Assembly: GCF_009659535.1 (NCBI RefSeq)
Contig: NZ_VJZZ01000010.1
Span: 186,001 to 250,000, forward strand
From: Aggregicoccus sp. 17bor-14
GTDB lineage: Bacteria > Myxococcota > Myxococcia > Myxococcales > Myxococcaceae
Length of the DNA stretch: 64,000 nucleotides
Reading direction: 5' to 3'
Of the stretch, positions 51,724 to 59,300 are shown piece after piece. The notes beneath the pieces are model-generated. The model saw only the letters and a list, made by a program, of their open reading frames with translations. It did not search any database and was not told the origin of the DNA. Numbering within the stretch: the stretch's first letter is position 1; each line of letters opens with the position of its first letter. Made by a program: the position numbers and the translations under genes.

Positions 51724-52179
51724 TCAGTTCCCTTCGTCGTAGTCGTCGTAGTCCGACGGATCGTATGGAGGCTGGCGCGCATCGAGCCAGCCCTGCAGGA
51801 TGAACTGCGCGGCCATCTGGTCGATGACCTCGCGCCGCTTCGCGCGCGACACGTCCGCCTCCAGCAGCGTGCGGGTGGCCGCGACCGTGGACAGGCGCTC
51901 GTCCCAGAACTCCACCGGAAGTCCCGTGGCCGCCGTCAGCTGGTCGGCGAACTTGCGGGACGCCTCGGCGCGCGGGCCCTCGCTGCCATCCATGTTGAGC
52001 GGCAGTCCCACCACGAAGCGCTCGGCCTCGTGCTCCTGCACGAGCGCCTTCAGGGCGGTGAGGTCGGCCTTCAGGTTGGTGCGGCGCACCGTGGTGACGC
52101 CCTGGGCGGTGAGCCCGAGTCCGTCCGACACGGCGACGCCGATGGTCTTGGTTCCCACGTCCAGCCCGAAGGTGCGCAT
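51724..52179 (-). CDS. ruvX: RuvX/YqgF Holliday-junction resolvase-like nuclease
   Basis: 151 residues. RNase H-like fold with the acidic motifs LDVGTKTIGVAVSD (first Asp), VGLPLNMDGSEGPRAE and WDERLSTVAA, and a final Asp in VIDQMAAQFILQ. It acts in Holliday-junction resolution or 16S rRNA 5-prime processing. The C-terminus is an acidic Tyr/Asp tail (PSDYDDYDEGN). It forms an operon with mltG, a common pairing in bacteria. Confidence 0.95.
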   Translation of the reverse strand: MRTFGLDVGTKTIGVAVSDGLGLTAQGVTTVRRTNLKADLTALKALVQEHEAERFVVGLPLNMDGSEGPRAEASRKFADQLTAATGLPVEFWDERLSTVAATRTLLEADVSRAKRREVIDQMAAQFILQGWLDARQPPYDPSDYDDYDEGN

Positions 52180-52386
52180 CCCGGCCGGACTCTAGCCGCA
52201 ATCTCCCACCCTGGACCGCGCCGTCCACCGTCGGGGACCGCTCTTGTGGGGGGACGTGGGCCAAGTGCGCTGAATCGTTGGCGCGAGCGGCAGGCAGGCG
52301 GACGGCACCGCCGCTGCACAGGGCCTCCCCCGCGACGCGCGGCCACGCAGCAGTCCCCACCCGGCCCTGCGCGCAGGAGAGTCACG

Positions 52387-53805
52387 ATGAGCTTCCTGAG
52401 TGGCGCACTGCACATGCTGGACAGTCTCAACCCGGTGTCGAAGCTGCTGGACGCGGCGGGCGATGCGCTCGGGCTTCCGCCGGAGGTGAAGCACGCGCTC
52501 AAGATCGGCGCCGGCTTCGCCACGGGCAACGTGGTCATGATTGCCACGGGCGCAGCAGACGCGGCCGAGGACGCCGCGCGCCATATTCCTGCGAGGACGG
52601 AGTACTCCCCCGGGGGCTCGGGCGGGCAGCAGAGCTGCCCCGGCTATGCGCCCCCGGCGGGCGGGAGCCGAGCTCCGGTGGGCCCCGATCCGCAGGCGGG
52701 AAGGCTGGACCCCCGCGTGCTCGAGTACCGGGACGCGCTGCGCACGGTGTCCTCGAACTTCGAGCTCTTCGACGTCATCGACGGCAGCAACAACGACAAG
52801 TTCAGCTACCAGACCCTGGGGAAGGTCCGTGACAACGGCCAGGTTCCGGCGGACGTGCGGAAGGCGGCGGACTTCCTCCTCAGCCACCCCGAGTACCTGC
52901 GCCAGCTCGACACGGCGCACCGGGGCGGTAACCCCGACGGCACCATCAGCCGCAAGGACCTGGACCAGGCGCTGCGCAACGTGGACAAGGCCATCGCCGA
53001 GCACGGCGTGCGCGAGCCCTGTGATGCGCCCCCGCCCTGTGCGCCGCCGCCTCCGCCCTCGGGCGGCACGCCCTCGACGCCCCCGCCTCCGGGTGGAACC
53101 CCCTCCACGCCCTCGCCGGGAACGGGCGGCTCGGGCTCGCCGCTGGACCCCGAGATCCACGACTACCTCTCCGCGCTGCGCACCCTCGAGGCGAACTTCC
53201 CCACGATGGACGGTGCGGCGGGCAGCGTGAACGCGCGCCTCTCGCTCGAGGACCTGCGCAACATGGCGAGCGACCTGCGGCTCTCGCCCGAGCTGCGCAA
53301 GGCTGCGCAGTTCCTCTCCACGAATCCCGGCTACTTCGAGCGCCTGGATGGCGCAGGTGGCAGCGCGAACGACGACGCGGTCGACCTGCAGGGCGTGCGC
53401 TCGGAGATCGGCCAGGTGCAGGCGGACCTGCGCAAGTACGGCGCGCCGCCACGCTCCGGGAGCAGCAGCGGCTCCGGCGCCAGCAGCATCGGCGACATCG
53501 TGCGCGACCCGAGCATGAGCATCGAGGAGAAGGTCGAGGCGGTCCTCTCCTCGGTGCTGGACGGCATCGACTCGGAGATCTCCCGCACCATGGATGACCT
53601 GGCGGCTGCCCAGGACAAGGCCGCGCACATGAAGGACGGCGGCAACCAGGCCCAGGAGAGCGCGGACTCGGACGTGCAGAAGCTCAGCATGCGCCTGCAG
53701 AAGCTCGTGGAGAAGCGCAAGGCCATGTTCGACCTGATGAGCAACATGTCCCAGAAGTTCAACGAGATGGCGAACACGGCCATCTCCAACCTGGGGCGCG
53801 CGTGA
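52387..53805 (+). CDS. Putative type III secretion translocator-like protein (HrpF/NolX/HrpK-like modules)
   Basis: 472 residues from ATG at 52387 with a GCAGGAGAG ribosome site. A hydrophobic helix (HALKIGAGFATGNVVMIATG, ~36-55) is followed by two copies of a ~100-residue module, at 107-208 and 253-352. Each has LDP...Y..ALRT, a Gly/Asn/Asp loop, (V/L)RKAA.FL...P.Y...LD and a final helix. The first copy has an EF-hand-like loop (GGNPDGTISRKD). Pro-rich linkers separate them. The last ~100 residues form long helices ending in LQKLVEKRKAMFDLMSNMSQ, reminiscent of EspA-like needle or translocator tails. The next gene encodes a TPR protein of chaperone type. No secretion genes lie in the window. 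Assignment is by pattern only. Confidence 0.55.
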   Translation: MSFLSGALHMLDSLNPVSKLLDAAGDALGLPPEVKHALKIGAGFATGNVVMIATGAADAAEDAARHIPARTEYSPGGSGGQQSCPGYAPPAGGSRAPVGPDPQAGRLDPRVLEYRDALRTVSSNFELFDVIDGSNNDKFSYQTLGKVRDNGQVPADVRKAADFLLSHPEYLRQLDTAHRGGNPDGTISRKDLDQALRNVDKAIAEHGVREPCDAPPPCAPPPPPSGGTPSTPPPPGGTPSTPSPGTGGSGSPLDPEIHDYLSALRTLEANFPTMDGAAGSVNARLSLEDLRNMASDLRLSPELRKAAQFLSTNPGYFERLDGAGGSANDDAVDLQGVRSEIGQVQADLRKYGAPPRSGSSSGSGASSIGDIVRDPSMSIEEKVEAVLSSVLDGIDSEISRTMDDLAAAQDKAAHMKDGGNQAQESADSDVQKLSMRLQKLVEKRKAMFDLMSNMSQKFNEMANTAISNLGRA

Positions 53806-53846
53806 GCCGCGCCCTCGACCCGGTCACCCCAGAGGCGGAGGACACC

Positions 53847-54338
53847 ATGGACACGCAGAGCGAGATGGCAGCACGGCTGAGGGCGTACGCGCGCGGGGAG
53901 CTGACGTGGGCGCAGGTGGAGGGGATGACCTTCGAGGAGGCCAAGGCCATCGCCCAGGTGGGCTGCGAGCTGGCGGCCGCGGGACAGCTGGAGGAGGCGC
54001 GGGTGCTCTTCGAGGGGCTCGTCGAGGGCAACCCGCGCGACGCGGCCGCCCGCGCCGCCCTGGGCACCGTGTACCAGAAGCTGGGGCGCAGCCAGGAGGC
54101 GCTCGCGCAGTACGACGCGGCGCTCGCGCAGGAGCCCAAGAACCCGGTGGCGCTGGGCAACCGCGGTGAGCTGCGCCTCAAGCAGGGCAACCGCGAGGGC
54201 TTCCAGGACCTCGCCCACGCGGTGGAGGCGGACCCGGCGGGCCTCACGGCCGCCGGCCGCAGGGCCAAGGCGCTGGTGAAGGCGATCGCGCTGGGCGCCG
54301 TGGAGCGCTTCCACGCGCAGGGAGCCCCCAAGGCCTGA
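53847..54338 (+). CDS. TPR protein, SycD/LcrH-like class II type III chaperone candidate
   Basis: 163 residues from ATG at 53847, which has GGAGGACACC upstream; a GTG at 53802 overlapping the previous stop (GTGA) is the alternative. Three TPR units are visible: AIAQVGCELAAAGQLEEARV, AALGTVYQKLGRSQEALAQ and ALGNRGELRLKQGNREGFQ. Three TPRs after an N-terminal helix, in ~165 residues, is the size and layout of class II type III secretion chaperones (SycD, LcrH, IpgC), which bind translocators. It directly follows the translocator-like gene. It could also be an ordinary small TPR protein. Confidence 0.6.
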   Translation: MDTQSEMAARLRAYARGELTWAQVEGMTFEEAKAIAQVGCELAAAGQLEEARVLFEGLVEGNPRDAAARAALGTVYQKLGRSQEALAQYDAALAQEPKNPVALGNRGELRLKQGNREGFQDLAHAVEADPAGLTAAGRRAKALVKAIALGAVERFHAQGAPKA

Positions 54339-54397
54339 GGCGCACGAGTTCAAAGCAGTCGCCGTGCCGTCGGGGAGCGGCGCGGCGGTGGCCACTG

Positions 54398-54466
54398 GCG
54401 AGCGGGCCCCGAGGTGGGGTTGGTGTGGGATGGACGGGTTGGGGCCCGTTCGCCGGCGGCGTTTTT
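54398..54466 (+). terminator. Terminator after the chaperone-like gene
   Basis: GCGAGCGGGCCCC (54398-54410) pairs with GGGGCCCGTTCGC (54441-54453) at 12 of 13 positions across a 30-nt loop, followed by GTTTTTCTTCTC. It lies 60 bp after the stop and before the convergent TPR lipoprotein gene. Confidence 0.6.
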
Positions 54467-54471
54467 CTTCT

Positions 54472-55599
54472 CTACGGTTGGGGCGAGGTGGCAGCAGGGG
54501 AGGGCTGCGCCTCGGCATCCGCAAGCAGCAGCGCCTTCACCTTGCGCAGGCTCTCGCGGGTGCGCTCCACGAAGGGGTTCTCCGAGCCGATGCGCTCGGC
54601 GGCCTCGAGCGTGCGCTCGTAGATGCCGATGGCCTTGGTGAGCAGCACCCGCACGCGGCTGCGCACCTCCTGGCGGTAGGCCTCGGCCTGCTCGGCATCG
54701 AGCTCCGGAGGCACCGGCGTGTTCACCATCTGCGCATGGAGGTTCTCGTACATGCTGCCCACCTGCGCCCCGGAGGCCGTGGCCCACTGGCCGTTGCCCG
54801 CGCGGATGGAGCGCAGGTAGTGACCCTGCGCAGAGAGCAGCAGCTCGGCCTTGTGCTCCAGGTCCTTCGCGAGCCCGTCCGCGCCGTGCGAGGGGTCCAG
54901 CTTCGCCGCCTCGAAGTTGAGCCGGTAGATCTCCCCGAGGAAGAAGTGAGCCTGGGCGGGGTAGTAGCTGTCCACCTCGCCCGCATCCGAGACGCTGCCG
55001 TAGAGCGACAGCGCCTGGCGCAGCGTGCCCTCGGCGCGCTCGGCGTCGCCCGACTCGAGCTCGCACACGCCCTGCTGCACGCGCGCCTCGATGCGCCGGC
55101 CCGCGGGCAGGTCGTCGCGCGCAGCGAGCGCGCTCAGCACCCGGACGGCCTCGGGGTAGCGCTCGAGGTGGTACTCCGCCTCGGCGAGCCGGAACGAGGC
55201 CTCCAGCGCATCGCCCGTGCCATGGACCGGATCCGCGAGCTGCGCAAAGCGGGCCTGCGCGTCCGCCCAGCCCTCGGTGCGCTCGTAGGCGAGCCCCGAC
55301 TGCAGCAGCGCATCGCGCCGGTGGGCGCTCTGGGGGAAGCGGTCGATGATGCGGTCGAAGACGCGCGCCGCGAGCGCGAAGTCGCCGGCGGCGAAAGCGG
55401 CCGTGCCCTTCGCATGGAGCTCCGCGTCGTTGAGCCCTTCCAGGCCGGGGTCTCCCACCACCTGCTCGGGCGGGTAGGCCACCTCCTGGCGCTGTGCGCG
55501 CGCGTCCGCCTCGTGCCCCGCGCGGCTCGCGCCGCTGCAGCCTGCGAGCCCCAGCGCAAGGCTGCCCACCAGCATCCATCCCCGACGAACCATCGCCAT
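54472..55599 (-). CDS. TPR lipoprotein
   Basis: 375 residues. Signal peptide (MLVGSLALGLAGC) with lipobox LAGC. Mature part: TPR-like helical pairs (AELHAKGTAAFAAGDFALAA, HRRDALLQSGLAYERTEGWA, DALEASFRLAEAEYHLERYP) to ~residue 230, then a helical C-terminal region (LTKAIGIYERTLEAAERIG). The layout resembles the AglT/GltE-type TPR lipoproteins of the myxobacterial gliding machinery, but none of the other glt genes are nearby, so the link is only a possibility. Ribosome site GAGGACA. It is outer- or inner-membrane anchored. Confidence 0.75.
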   Translation of the reverse strand: MAMVRRGWMLVGSLALGLAGCSGASRAGHEADARAQRQEVAYPPEQVVGDPGLEGLNDAELHAKGTAAFAAGDFALAARVFDRIIDRFPQSAHRRDALLQSGLAYERTEGWADAQARFAQLADPVHGTGDALEASFRLAEAEYHLERYPEAVRVLSALAARDDLPAGRRIEARVQQGVCELESGDAERAEGTLRQALSLYGSVSDAGEVDSYYPAQAHFFLGEIYRLNFEAAKLDPSHGADGLAKDLEHKAELLLSAQGHYLRSIRAGNGQWATASGAQVGSMYENLHAQMVNTPVPPELDAEQAEAYRQEVRSRVRVLLTKAIGIYERTLEAAERIGSENPFVERTRESLRKVKALLLADAEAQPSPAATSPQP

Positions 55600-55833
55600 C
55601 CGTGTCCTCGCTCCGTATGGAGACCCTGCGGGTCCCCTGGGCCCTCGAGGGGCCCTGTGCTCCCGGGAGGACGCGCGAGCCTCGCGCGCCTCACCGGCTC
55701 TGGGTGCGGCAGCTTAACCCGCACTCCCCCCTGCAGCTTCCCTGGCTGCCCACCCGCCGTGCGGCAGCGCACGGCATGTGTGCCCCTCGCACGCTCCGTC
55801 GGGAAGGGGCTGCGGACAAGGGGCGCGCCGGGG

Positions 55834-56952
55834 CTAGGCGAGCTGTGCTTCTCCCAACAGGAAGCGCCCGGTGCGCCAGAGGGCGTCCACGTCGTGCACG
55901 TCCACGTCGAAGCGCGGCACCTGCACGAGCGGAGTGCCGGGGCAGGCCTGGGAGAGCTGCGCGATGCCGGCGGCGTCCTGCTCGGCCAGCACCTTCAGCT
56001 CCTCCAGCGTGCGCAGCACCTTGTCGCGCCGCGCGGGCACCAGCTCCTGGGCCTCGTCCCACAGCGCGGGCGGGGGCAGCGGGTGCACGCGGTTCACCAC
56101 GATGGCGACGAGGTCCATGCGGTTCTGGCGCAGCAGCTTGTGGAAGTGGATGGCCTCGTCGAGCCGCTCGGCGGCCGGCGCCGTCACCAGCACGAAGCCC
56201 GTCTGCGGGGACTCGAGCAGCGAGCGCACGCCGCGCGCGCGCTCGCGGAAGCCCTCGTTCATGGAGGAGATGGCCAGCATGAACGCCGAGAGCTCCTGCA
56301 GCGTCTCGGTGCCGGTGAACCTGGCCAGCGTCTTCGCCACGTAGCTGCCGCCGAGGTTGAACAGCGAGAGCCCGAGCTTTCCCGCGGCCAGCGCCGGGGT
56401 GAGGAGCCACTTCGCCGCCTCGTTGTCCAGGAAGTCCAGGACGCGGTTGGGGGCATCGAGGAAGTCCAGCGCGTGCGCGGTGGGCGGGGTGTCCAGCACC
56501 ACCAGCTCGAAGTCGCTGCCGCTGCGCAGCTCCCACAGCTTCTCCATCGCGATGTACTCCTGGCTGCCGGCGAGCGCGCCCGAGAGCGACTGGTAGAAGC
56601 GGTTGGAGAGGATGCGCTCGCGCTTGTCGGCCGGGGCAAACCGGGTGATGAGGTCGTCCCAGGTCTGCTTCATGTCCAGCATCATCGCGTAGAGCGCGGC
56701 GCGCGGCTGCAGCCCCGCGGCGCGCAGCGCGGACTCGGGGATGCGCGCCTGCGTGTTGCCCAGCGCCGAGACGCCGAGGCTGTTGGCCAGGCGCTTCGCC
56801 GGGTCGATGGTGCAGACGATCGCCGAGCGGCCGTCCACCGCGGCGCGCAGCGCGAGCGTGGCCGCCACGGTCGTCTTCCCCACGCCGCCCGAGCCCACGC
56901 AGATGAGCGTGCGCTTGTCGGCGAGCGGGCGCGCGAGGGGGCTCGCGCTCAT
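55834..56952 (-). CDS. Get3/ArsA-like ATPase, BagB-type subunit
   Basis: 372 residues. P-loop VGSGGVGKTTVAATLAL: the signature Lys that starts deviant Walker A motifs is Ser here. Switch region VVLDTPPTAHALDFLDAP (D-T-P-P-T) is ArsA-like, and CTIDPAKRLANSLG follows the P-loop. It overlaps the preceding BagA-like gene by 4 bp (ATGA). The pair matches the Rv3679/Rv3680 (BagA/BagB) arrangement of mycobacteria, where two different Get3-like ATPases form a complex. No arsenite-binding Cys pattern is seen, so an arsenic role is unlikely. Function here unknown. Confidence 0.85.
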   Translation of the reverse strand: MSASPLARPLADKRTLICVGSGGVGKTTVAATLALRAAVDGRSAIVCTIDPAKRLANSLGVSALGNTQARIPESALRAAGLQPRAALYAMMLDMKQTWDDLITRFAPADKRERILSNRFYQSLSGALAGSQEYIAMEKLWELRSGSDFELVVLDTPPTAHALDFLDAPNRVLDFLDNEAAKWLLTPALAAGKLGLSLFNLGGSYVAKTLARFTGTETLQELSAFMLAISSMNEGFRERARGVRSLLESPQTGFVLVTAPAAERLDEAIHFHKLLRQNRMDLVAIVVNRVHPLPPPALWDEAQELVPARRDKVLRTLEELKVLAEQDAAGIAQLSQACPGTPLVQVPRFDVDVHDVDALWRTGRFLLGEAQLA

Positions 56953-57863
56953 GGCGTGCCCTGCACGAGCGCGGCGAGGCTCGCGGCCACCTGCTCGGTG
57001 GCCTCGCGCCCGAAGGTGGGCAGGAAGAGGCGGGGCACGGGGTGCACGGGCACGTGCAGGTTGCGCTCGAGCTTCATCTCCGCGAGCACCGTGCGCGCGG
57101 CCCGGTCGTGGTGCGCCTGCGCGAGCGCGAGCAGCTCCGGGTGGCCGGCGAGCGCGCTCAGGTCGTCCTCGCTGAAGCGCTCGGGGAAGGCCATGTTCAG
57201 CACCGCCGCCTCGGTGCGCACGCGCACGCGGTCGCGCAGCGCGGCGTGCAGCTCCAGCGTCTCGTTCACCGGCATCTCCTCGGGCAGGCTCACCAGCACC
57301 GCGGCGGTGGTGCGCGGGTCCACGAGCAGGTCGCGCATCTTCAGCGCCTCCTTGGACATGGGGCCCGGGGGCACCGTCTCGAGCAGCACCTGGGGCACGC
57401 GCAGGAAGGAGATGGCGTGGCCGGTGGCCGGCGCGTCCATCACCACCGTCTCGTACTTGTAGCGCCCGTCCGGCAGCTTCTCCTGCAGGTGGAAGAGGAT
57501 CTTCCCCAGCAGCACCAGCTCCTGCAGCGAGGGGATGAAGCGCAGGAAGTAGCGCACCAGCCGGTTCTCGAACACCGTGCGGTACAGCGCCTCGAAGCGC
57601 AGCACCATCAGCGCGTACTCGCGCATGGACTCCTGGGGCCTGCAGTTCACCGCCCACAGGTTCTTCTCGAGCAGCCGCACCTCGGGGCCCACGGGCTTGT
57701 GCCCCAGCAGCCCGCTCACGCGCTCCTGGGTGTTCACCTCGCAGACGAGCGTGCGGCGCCCCGCCTGCGCGGACGCGAGCGCCAGCGCCGCCGCGACGGT
57801 GCTCTTGCCCACCCCGCCCTTGCCGGAGACCACCCACAGGCGTTTGTCGAGAAGGCCGGGCAT
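56949..57863 (-). CDS. Get3/ArsA-like ATPase, BagA-type subunit
   Basis: 304 residues. The full deviant Walker A, SGKGGVGKSTVAAALAL, keeps the signature Lys. Following is CEVNTQERVSGLLG; the switch II region VVMDAPATGHAISFLRVP is the ArsA-like D-x-P-A-T-G-H. Shorter than its partner. It is the first gene of the pair and overlaps the second by 4 bp. A candidate promoter (TTGACA, 17 bp, TACGGT) places the transcription start about 6 nt before the ATG. Probable heteromeric ATPase for membrane-protein or envelope handling (inference from the mycobacterial pair). Confidence 0.88.
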   Translation of the reverse strand: MPGLLDKRLWVVSGKGGVGKSTVAAALALASAQAGRRTLVCEVNTQERVSGLLGHKPVGPEVRLLEKNLWAVNCRPQESMREYALMVLRFEALYRTVFENRLVRYFLRFIPSLQELVLLGKILFHLQEKLPDGRYKYETVVMDAPATGHAISFLRVPQVLLETVPPGPMSKEALKMRDLLVDPRTTAAVLVSLPEEMPVNETLELHAALRDRVRVRTEAAVLNMAFPERFSEDDLSALAGHPELLALAQAHHDRAARTVLAEMKLERNLHVPVHPVPRLFLPTFGREATEQVAASLAALVQGTP

Positions 57864-57875
57864 GCGTGCGCGCGA

Positions 57876-57904
57876 ACCGTAAGGATGGCCCCCGGGGGTG
57901 TCAA
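57876..57904 (-). promoter_or_regulatory. Promoter of the Get3/ArsA-like pair
   Basis: On the minus strand TTGACA (57904-57899), 17-bp spacer, TACGGT (57881-57876). The -35 is perfect. The mRNA would start about 6 nt before the ATG at 57863 with no room for a ribosome site. Confidence 0.55.
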
Positions 57905-57942
57905 CGCGCGTTTCCCCCCGGGCCGCGCGCTCCGGGCGCCGC

Positions 57943-57971
57943 TTGACACGACGCGTTGCCCCTCCCACAGT
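57943..57971 (+). promoter_or_regulatory. Promoter of the phasin-like gene
   Basis: TTGACA (57943-57948), 17-bp spacer, CACAGT (57966-57971). Perfect -35. The predicted start is near 57978, giving an ~80-nt leader before the ATG at 58060. It lies back to back with the promoter of the Get3/ArsA-like pair, 38 bp apart. Confidence 0.6.
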
Positions 57972-58059
57972 GCGCGCGGTTTTCCGGATGGAGGCGCGCA
58001 GACGCGGGCCTCCCGCACTGGCGCCGCACCCGCGTGCGCGCGCCCCGAGAAGAGAGTCC

Positions 58060-58368
58060 ATGCTCAAGAACAACCCTGTGATGAAGAAGCTGGTGGAGAC
58101 CGGCGAGGAGCGGGTGGGCAAGCTCGCGCAGCAGCTGCTCTCCAACGAGAAGTTCGTGGCCACGGTGCAGACCCTGGTGAGCCGCTCGCTCTCCGCGAAG
58201 GGCTCGCTGGACAGCGCGCTGCGCTCGGCGCTGGGCGCGATGAACCTGCCCTCCACCGCGGACGTGGAGCAGCTGCGCGCGAAGGTGGACGACCTGGAGC
58301 GCCTGCTCAGCTCGATCGAGGCGAAGCTGGACGAGAAGCTCGGCGCCGCGGCCGGCGCGAAGAAGTAG
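58060..58368 (+). CDS. Phasin-like small helical protein
   Basis: 102 residues from ATG at 58060. All helical: an N-terminal basic segment (MLKNNPVMKKLVETGEERV), a middle amphipathic helix (LLSNEKFVATVQTLVSRSL), and a C-terminal coiled coil (VEQLRAKVDDLERLLSSIEA) ending in an Ala/Lys tail. This is the layout of short phasins and PHA-granule or fusogenic small proteins. The gene for ParA follows 44 bp downstream and the PHA regulator PhaR lies just beyond, which supports a granule link. Other helical scaffolds cannot be excluded. Confidence 0.65.
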   Translation: MLKNNPVMKKLVETGEERVGKLAQQLLSNEKFVATVQTLVSRSLSAKGSLDSALRSALGAMNLPSTADVEQLRAKVDDLERLLSSIEAKLDEKLGAAAGAKK

Positions 58369-58412
58369 GGCCGGCGCAGAGCGCGGGCGCCCGGGCGCCC
58401 ACAGGAGGGGTG

Positions 58413-59207
58413 ATGCGGCGCATCGCGTTCATCAACGAGAAGGGCGGCACGGGCAAGACCACCCTCGCCGTGAACACCGCCGCCTGGCTCGCGCAGCAGC
58501 GCAGGCTGCGCGTGCTGCTCGTGGACCTGGACACCCAGGGCCACGCGGGCAAGTCGCTGGGGCTGGACGTGCGCTCGCTGCGCCCCAACGTGTTCCACCT
58601 GCTCACCGGGGAGGCGCGCTTCGAAGAGGTGGTGCGCCCCTCGCAGGTGCCCGGGCTGGACGTCATCCCGGCCTACAAGGAGATGGCCGAGTTCCCGGTG
58701 GCGGTGGCGGCGGACCCCGCGCGCGCGCGCCGGCTCGACGGGGCGCTCGCGCCCGCGCAGGCGGCCGGCTACGACGCGGTGGTCTTCGACGCGCCGCCCT
58801 CCCTCGGGCTCACCACGCGCAACATCCTCGTCGCCTCCACCGAGGTGGTGGTGCCGGTGGCGCTCACCTACTTCGCGCTCGACGGCTGCGCCGAGGTGGC
58901 CGCCACGGTGCGCGAGGTGGCCGAGGCCGAGGGGCGCCCGGAGCTGCGGGTGACGAAGGTGGTGCCCACGCTGTACCGCAAGACGGCGCTCGCGGGCGCC
59001 ATCCTCGAGCGGCTCGGGGCCTACTTCCCGGACGCGCTCGCCCGCACGCCGCTGGGCTACAACGTGAAGGTGGACGAGGCCCAGAGCCACGGCCAGACCA
59101 TCTGGCAGTACGCGCCCACGAGCCGCGGCGCGCAGATGCTCGGCGAGATCGCCGCCGAGATCTACGGCCCTGCGGCGGGCCGGAAGCGCGGCGCGAAGGT
59201 CGCGTAG
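58413..59207 (+). CDS. ParA/MinD-family ATPase
   Basis: 264 residues from ATG at 58413 with an AGGAGGGG ribosome site. Deviant Walker A with signature Lys: INEKGGTGKTTLAVN. Walker A' VDLDTQGHAGKSLG and Walker B VVFDAPPSLGLTTRN. C-terminal basic AAGRKRGAKVA tail. No ParB or parS-like element is nearby, so it is not the chromosome-partition ParA locus. ParA-type ATPases also position protein cargos such as carboxysomes, chemotaxis arrays and PHA granules; the neighbouring phasin-like and PhaR genes suggest a granule role (inference). M. xanthus PomZ is another ParA homologue, but its pomX and pomY partners are absent here. Confidence 0.88.
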   Translation: MRRIAFINEKGGTGKTTLAVNTAAWLAQQRRLRVLLVDLDTQGHAGKSLGLDVRSLRPNVFHLLTGEARFEEVVRPSQVPGLDVIPAYKEMAEFPVAVAADPARARRLDGALAPAQAAGYDAVVFDAPPSLGLTTRNILVASTEVVVPVALTYFALDGCAEVAATVREVAEAEGRPELRVTKVVPTLYRKTALAGAILERLGAYFPDALARTPLGYNVKVDEAQSHGQTIWQYAPTSRGAQMLGEIAAEIYGPAAGRKRGAKVA

Positions 59208-59300
59208 GCGAGGGGCGCGCAGGCGGCCCGCGCTCGCGTGCACGCTTTCCCGGGCGAGCTGCCGCAGACGCTCGCGGCACGCGGCGCCCGGGAGGAGGCG

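Noticed and set aside
54472-55599. TPR lipoprotein as a gliding-machinery subunit (GltE/AglT)
   Set aside because: The similarity is only in layout and a C-terminal helix. No other glt gene is present, so no gene symbol was assigned.
55756-55775. GCCGTGC/GCACGGC hairpin between the TPR lipoprotein and Get3-like genes as a terminator
   Set aside because: The stem has only 7 bp, there is no T-run on the transcribed strand, and 7-bp GC palindromes are common in this composition.
55834-57863. Arsenite efflux operon
   Set aside because: No ArsB, ArsR or ArsC gene and no arsenite-binding Cys triad is visible, so an arsenic role is not supported.
58413-59207. ParA gene as PomZ
   Set aside because: PomZ is flanked by pomX and pomY in M. 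xanthus. Neither a PomX-like coiled-coil protein of ~400 residues nor a HEAT-repeat PomY is next to this gene.
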